Origin: Nonomuraea basaltis
Lineage (GTDB): Bacteria; Actinomycetota; Actinomycetes; Streptosporangiales; Streptosporangiaceae
Assembly: GCF_005893125.1 (NCBI RefSeq)
Contig: NZ_VCJS01000073.1
Coordinates: 1-57,014 of the forward strand
Direction of reading: 5' to 3'
DNA: 57,014 nt
Shown here: piece after piece, positions 55,201 through 57,014 of the stretch
Numbering within the stretch: the stretch's first letter is position 1
Layout of the letters: each line of letters opens with the position of its first letter
Notes under the pieces: model-generated
What the model was told of the DNA's origin: nothing
Database searches by the model: none
Seen by the model: the letters and a program-made list of their open reading frames with translations, nothing else
Program-made: the position numbers and the translations under genes

Positions 55201-57014
55201 CAGGTTACGCACGGCCTCGGCGGCGGACCGGGCGGCGGCATCCAGGTCGTCCAGGTCTCCGTGCAACCTCGACAGCAGGCCGGCGGCCTCGGCCAGCATG
55301 AGCCGCAGTCCGGGCTCCTCGGCCGCGAGCCCGCGCAGCCGCACGACCGCCTCGGCGGCCGGGACCAGGGCGTCGGCGTTCCTGTCATGGTCGTGGAGCC
55401 AGGCGGCGAGGAGATGGAGGCGGTGGGCCAGGTCACGGTTGGTGGTGGCGGTGTCCTTGACGGCCGTGGTGGCGGCGACGACAAGACAGGCGGCCAGCTC
55501 GGGCAGCGCGGTGGTGTCAAGCCGGTCGAACGGCGTTCGCGACGCGGTGGTGTCCAGCTGCTCGAACGGCGTCAGCGGCTCCGGGGTGGTGGGCGACAGC
55601 GGGAGCGGATCCGGCACTATCAGCTCGGGCGCCGCTACCGGCTCAGGAAGAGGCGCCGGCCCGGGTCGCACCATCGGCTCGGGCCCAGCCGCCGGATCCG
55701 CGGTCGTGGAGAGCACGGACAGGACGCCTGCCAGGTCGGCCGCCACCTCGGGATCGCCGCCCGCCGCCTCGAACGCCTCGACGGCCTCGCCCGTCAGCCC
55801 GGCTCCCACCAGCGCACACGCCAGGTTGTAGTGCACCCGCGCGGCCTGCCCCGCATAACGCGTCTCGCCGCCGACCACGTCCTCGGCAAGGATGCGGAAC
55901 CTGGCCGCCGCCTCCTGCACGGGCTTGAGCGCACTGCCGGGCTCGCCCGCGAGCAGCAGGCAGGCACCCAGGTTGTACAGGGCCTCGGCGCGCGCGACCG
56001 CCGCCTCGTACGGGGGAGCCGCGCCGAAGATCTCAACGGCCTCCGCGGCTGCGACGACCGCCTCGCCCACCCGGCCCACGGCGGCCAGCCGCTCCGACAG
56101 CGAGGACAACGCCCCGGCCAGCGCGATCGGCTCACCTTCCGCCCGCAGGTGCCGTACGGCCAGCTCGCCGAGCGTCACGTCGAGGGCCCGCAGCCCCAGC
56201 CGTGCGTCCCGTCGTACCGGCAGCCCGGCCGCGGCACCGGCGATCTCCCGGTCGTCGGCGAACAGCCCCAGCGCGGCGTTGAGCGCGTCGCCGAGCCGGG
56301 TGGCCGGCGCCGCCGCAGCCTCCGCGACCATCCCGCCGATCCTGCCCGCCACCAAGGTCCGCAACGCCGACCCGACCCGCGCCGAGTTCGCCGCCAGGCG
56401 GAGGACGTCGAGCATGTGTACGAGGTGCTGGGCCGTGCGGCCCTCGTGATCGTGTACGGCGAGGACGAGCGTGTCCAGGCCGTCCGTCTCGGCGAGGAGC
56501 CGCTCGGCCAGGACGTCCGGTCCGAGCGGAACCAGCCGCTCACCACCGGAGAAGATCCGGCCCAGCCAGCGAGCCACGTCCCGGATCCCGCCATGGAGTC
56601 CCGCGTCACCGTGGGCGTCGGCACTGCCCAAGGCCGCGTCTTGCGGCCCAACGGCGCTCGGAACCGCGCCTTGGGCCTGGGCGATCGCCGGGATGATGCC
56701 GTGCGGGTCGGTGGCATCCGGATCGAAGTCGCCTAACCCGGTGGTGCCCGAATCGGAGCCGCCGCCTGCGGTGGTGCGCGCGGCAGCCGGTGTGCGGAGG
56801 CCGGGCACCGCCGTGAGCAGGCCGGGCAGCTCGGCGGGCGTGGGAGCGGTGAGCGTGAGCACCACCAAGGCCTGCCGCGCCGTCAGGTCATCCACTCGCT
56901 CGTGCCCGGCCGGCCACGCCCGCGCCCACTGTTCGTACTCGCGCGCCAGAAACCTGCCGGCCAGCCCGCCACCCACCCCGCCGCGGCCGCGGACGTCTGC
57001 CGGGTCTGCCGGCC
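52282..57014 (-). CDS. Large tetratricopeptide-repeat protein, 5' end outside the window
   Basis: At least 1564 residues are seen from a GTG at 56976. The frame has no stop up to the window edge (residues PADPADVRGRGG precede the GTG), so the true N-terminus may be outside. The protein is almost wholly helical and Ala/Leu/Arg/Glu-rich, with repeated TPR-like units, such as YNLGACLLLAGEPGSALKPV, YGRLGSSLAMLERPQAALEA and ALGRTLVGLGRHKEAVPHLL. A Pro/Thr-rich linker near 430-500 separates an N-terminal helical part from the main array. No kinase, protease, NB-ARC or CHAT domain is visible in the part seen. TPR arrays of this size act as scaffolds, often beside an effector domain that could lie upstream. 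Function unknown. Confidence 0.75.
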   Translation of the reverse strand, partial: PADPADVRGRGGVGGGLAGRFLAREYEQWARAWPAGHERVDDLTARQALVVLTLTAPTPAELPGLLTAVPGLRTPAAARTTAGGGSDSGTTGLGDFDPDATDPHGIIPAIAQAQGAVPSAVGPQDAALGSADAHGDAGLHGGIRDVARWLGRIFSGGERLVPLGPDVLAERLLAETDGLDTLVLAVHDHEGRTAQHLVHMLDVLRLAANSARVGSALRTLVAGRIGGMVAEAAAAPATRLGDALNAALGLFADDREIAGAAAGLPVRRDARLGLRALDVTLGELAVRHLRAEGEPIALAGALSSLSERLAAVGRVGEAVVAAAEAVEIFGAAPPYEAAVARAEALYNLGACLLLAGEPGSALKPVQEAAARFRILAEDVVGGETRYAGQAARVHYNLACALVGAGLTGEAVEAFEAAGGDPEVAADLAGVLSVLSTTADPAAGPEPMVRPGPAPLPEPVAAPELIVPDPLPLSPTTPEPLTPFEQLDTTASRTPFDRLDTTALPELAACLVVAATTAVKDTATTNRDLAHRLHLLAAWLHDHDRNADALVPAAEAVVRLRGLAAEEPGLRLMLAEAAGLLSRLHGDLDDLDAAARSAAEAVRNLRALAALEPGEFRPALADRLLDLGELLLLDDRPEEALDPLQEAMAVAAERHTQARARRLLGLCLDELGRAADGLAQLEIAAELYDVLSAEESTYERHLDEVRARLGRSRPAPPPDGARHWMLALVNGRPEEAVARAEQLLAERRKAVESAGEPRLEEIHAYLSAQALLARAWADAGRAADGFALAMQAAELLQRHAVPDRPHAIAVGQVEAALGRTLVGLGRHKEAVPHLLTAIESHGQAGASPASGKELAELLVLETVALSRSACPSDAEAAADRLVRLYAALVSEGIESAVALAGALRLQGGIRFTRQDVEGALKSATRALDVLSSEPSEPSAGGRVITAACLELSGLCLVELHDDDAARSKLAEGTALLAEHGPAPADLAGVHLLALVRLARLRAREEGPAAGIVLYARILEMRPLPGAEVLRTLIEELSAYVGDMSDGADPAALLPPLTAFTGALERQVPLSGDADLHDRYARCLARLSTIAAQANDTASAVLAARLAVRVHRGLAALSSAYRGGLGLALAALARLDHHDLTTMEQAIALLTDEENGRELATALGLYAVELLDRGRAVEALAHCERAADLCDELDDPAVAAATYGRLGSSLAMLERPQAALEAVTWSLAELERARERGQELPQVRAQATQVRGQVLRASGRRQEALAHLVEALQIYTRLPRPAEAAEVAAMIADDLLAGGRAEEAAEYARIATTGHQEGTVKHALALQRLARCHMMLGELAEANAFVERLIPLARRSPDDLTYRAILADSLAQSSELLPLLRLDDGSEAEARAREAIAIYDDLLTTGMNAEALHTSRAGASLTLAAALRMRDLSADAVRPLREAVATLERYAPGNPPLSGLLARAMLLLGDALMETGRALEASLVFHRGTQVTRDLLARAVAHARLGFCQQELGREDAAEAALRVAAGLLSEVIADAREEGLAELLCDVLRARLALLEKAGRNEEAKQVDDDLRRLTIR

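Overview
The window is very GC-rich. Most genes start with ATG or GTG, pack tightly with 4-bp stop/start overlaps, and include actinobacterial families: a SARP/AfsR regulator, a PknB-type kinase, a mycothiol-type DinB/maleylpyruvate isomerase, DprE1/DprE2, AftD and DUF3068. This points to a filamentous soil actinomycete. A member of the Streptosporangiaceae (such as Nonomuraea) is my best guess, but this is inference. No rRNA, tRNA, insertion sequence, phage or CRISPR array was recognised.

Region 1 (1-6675) is a loosely packed, partly decayed segment. It holds a LysR N-terminal stub joined to a frameshifted serine-hydrolase fragment, a RidA protein, a small gene with an in-frame stop, a peptidoglycan-binding protein, an alpha/beta hydrolase with an Asp nucleophile, an FAD oxidoreductase, a DinB-like protein and the tail of another LysR gene. 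Region 2 (6676-12650) has a MotA/TolQ/ExbB-like channel protein with an unusual membrane partner. Convergent to it is a 1419-residue secreted enzyme that joins a rhamnogalacturonan acetylesterase to a family-11 rhamnogalacturonan lyase, with LacI-type operators at its start.

Region 3 (12654-21108) is regulatory and envelope-related: a four-helix membrane protein, a divergent GlxA/AraC regulator, a transmembrane Ser/Thr kinase, an AfsR-like SARP, a lipoprotein overlapping an OmpA-domain protein, and an HtrA-type lipoprotein protease. Region 4 (21128-25978) has an acyl-CoA synthetase, a proline-rich membrane protein and a FadE34-like tandem acyl-CoA dehydrogenase. The synthetase and dehydrogenase promoters share a 6+3+6 palindrome.

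Region 5 (26052-43819) looks like an arabinan or related glycan assembly locus. It has a GT-C-like membrane protein, a 43-residue DUF2613-like protein, a GT4 transferase, AftD, two paralogous modules each pairing an EDD-motif membrane protein with a DUF3068 protein, a methyltransferase and an acyltransferase. It ends with the complete decaprenylphosphoryl-arabinose set (phosphoribosyltransferase, DprE1, DprE2). DprE1 carries Ala at the position of the benzothiazinone-target Cys. Region 6 (43915-52275) is a sterol side-chain catabolic locus: a nitronate-monooxygenase-family flavoprotein, an EchA19-like hydratase, and an operon of acyl-CoA synthetase, Rv3521-like OB-fold protein, Ltp4, Ltp3 and FadD19. 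That set matches genes needed for C24-branched (plant) sterol side chains. A large TPR protein (52282 to the right edge) closes the window and is cut by it.

The main regulatory observation is that six non-coding or gene-edge sites between 27.6 and 46 kb share the pattern TAGAACnnGTTyC, which resembles the KstR operator. They lie upstream of both the sterol genes and the arabinan genes. A KstR2-like site (ATCAAGCGCTTGCT) lies in the same promoter region as one of them. This suggests, without proving it, that sterol catabolism and envelope glycan synthesis are under common control.
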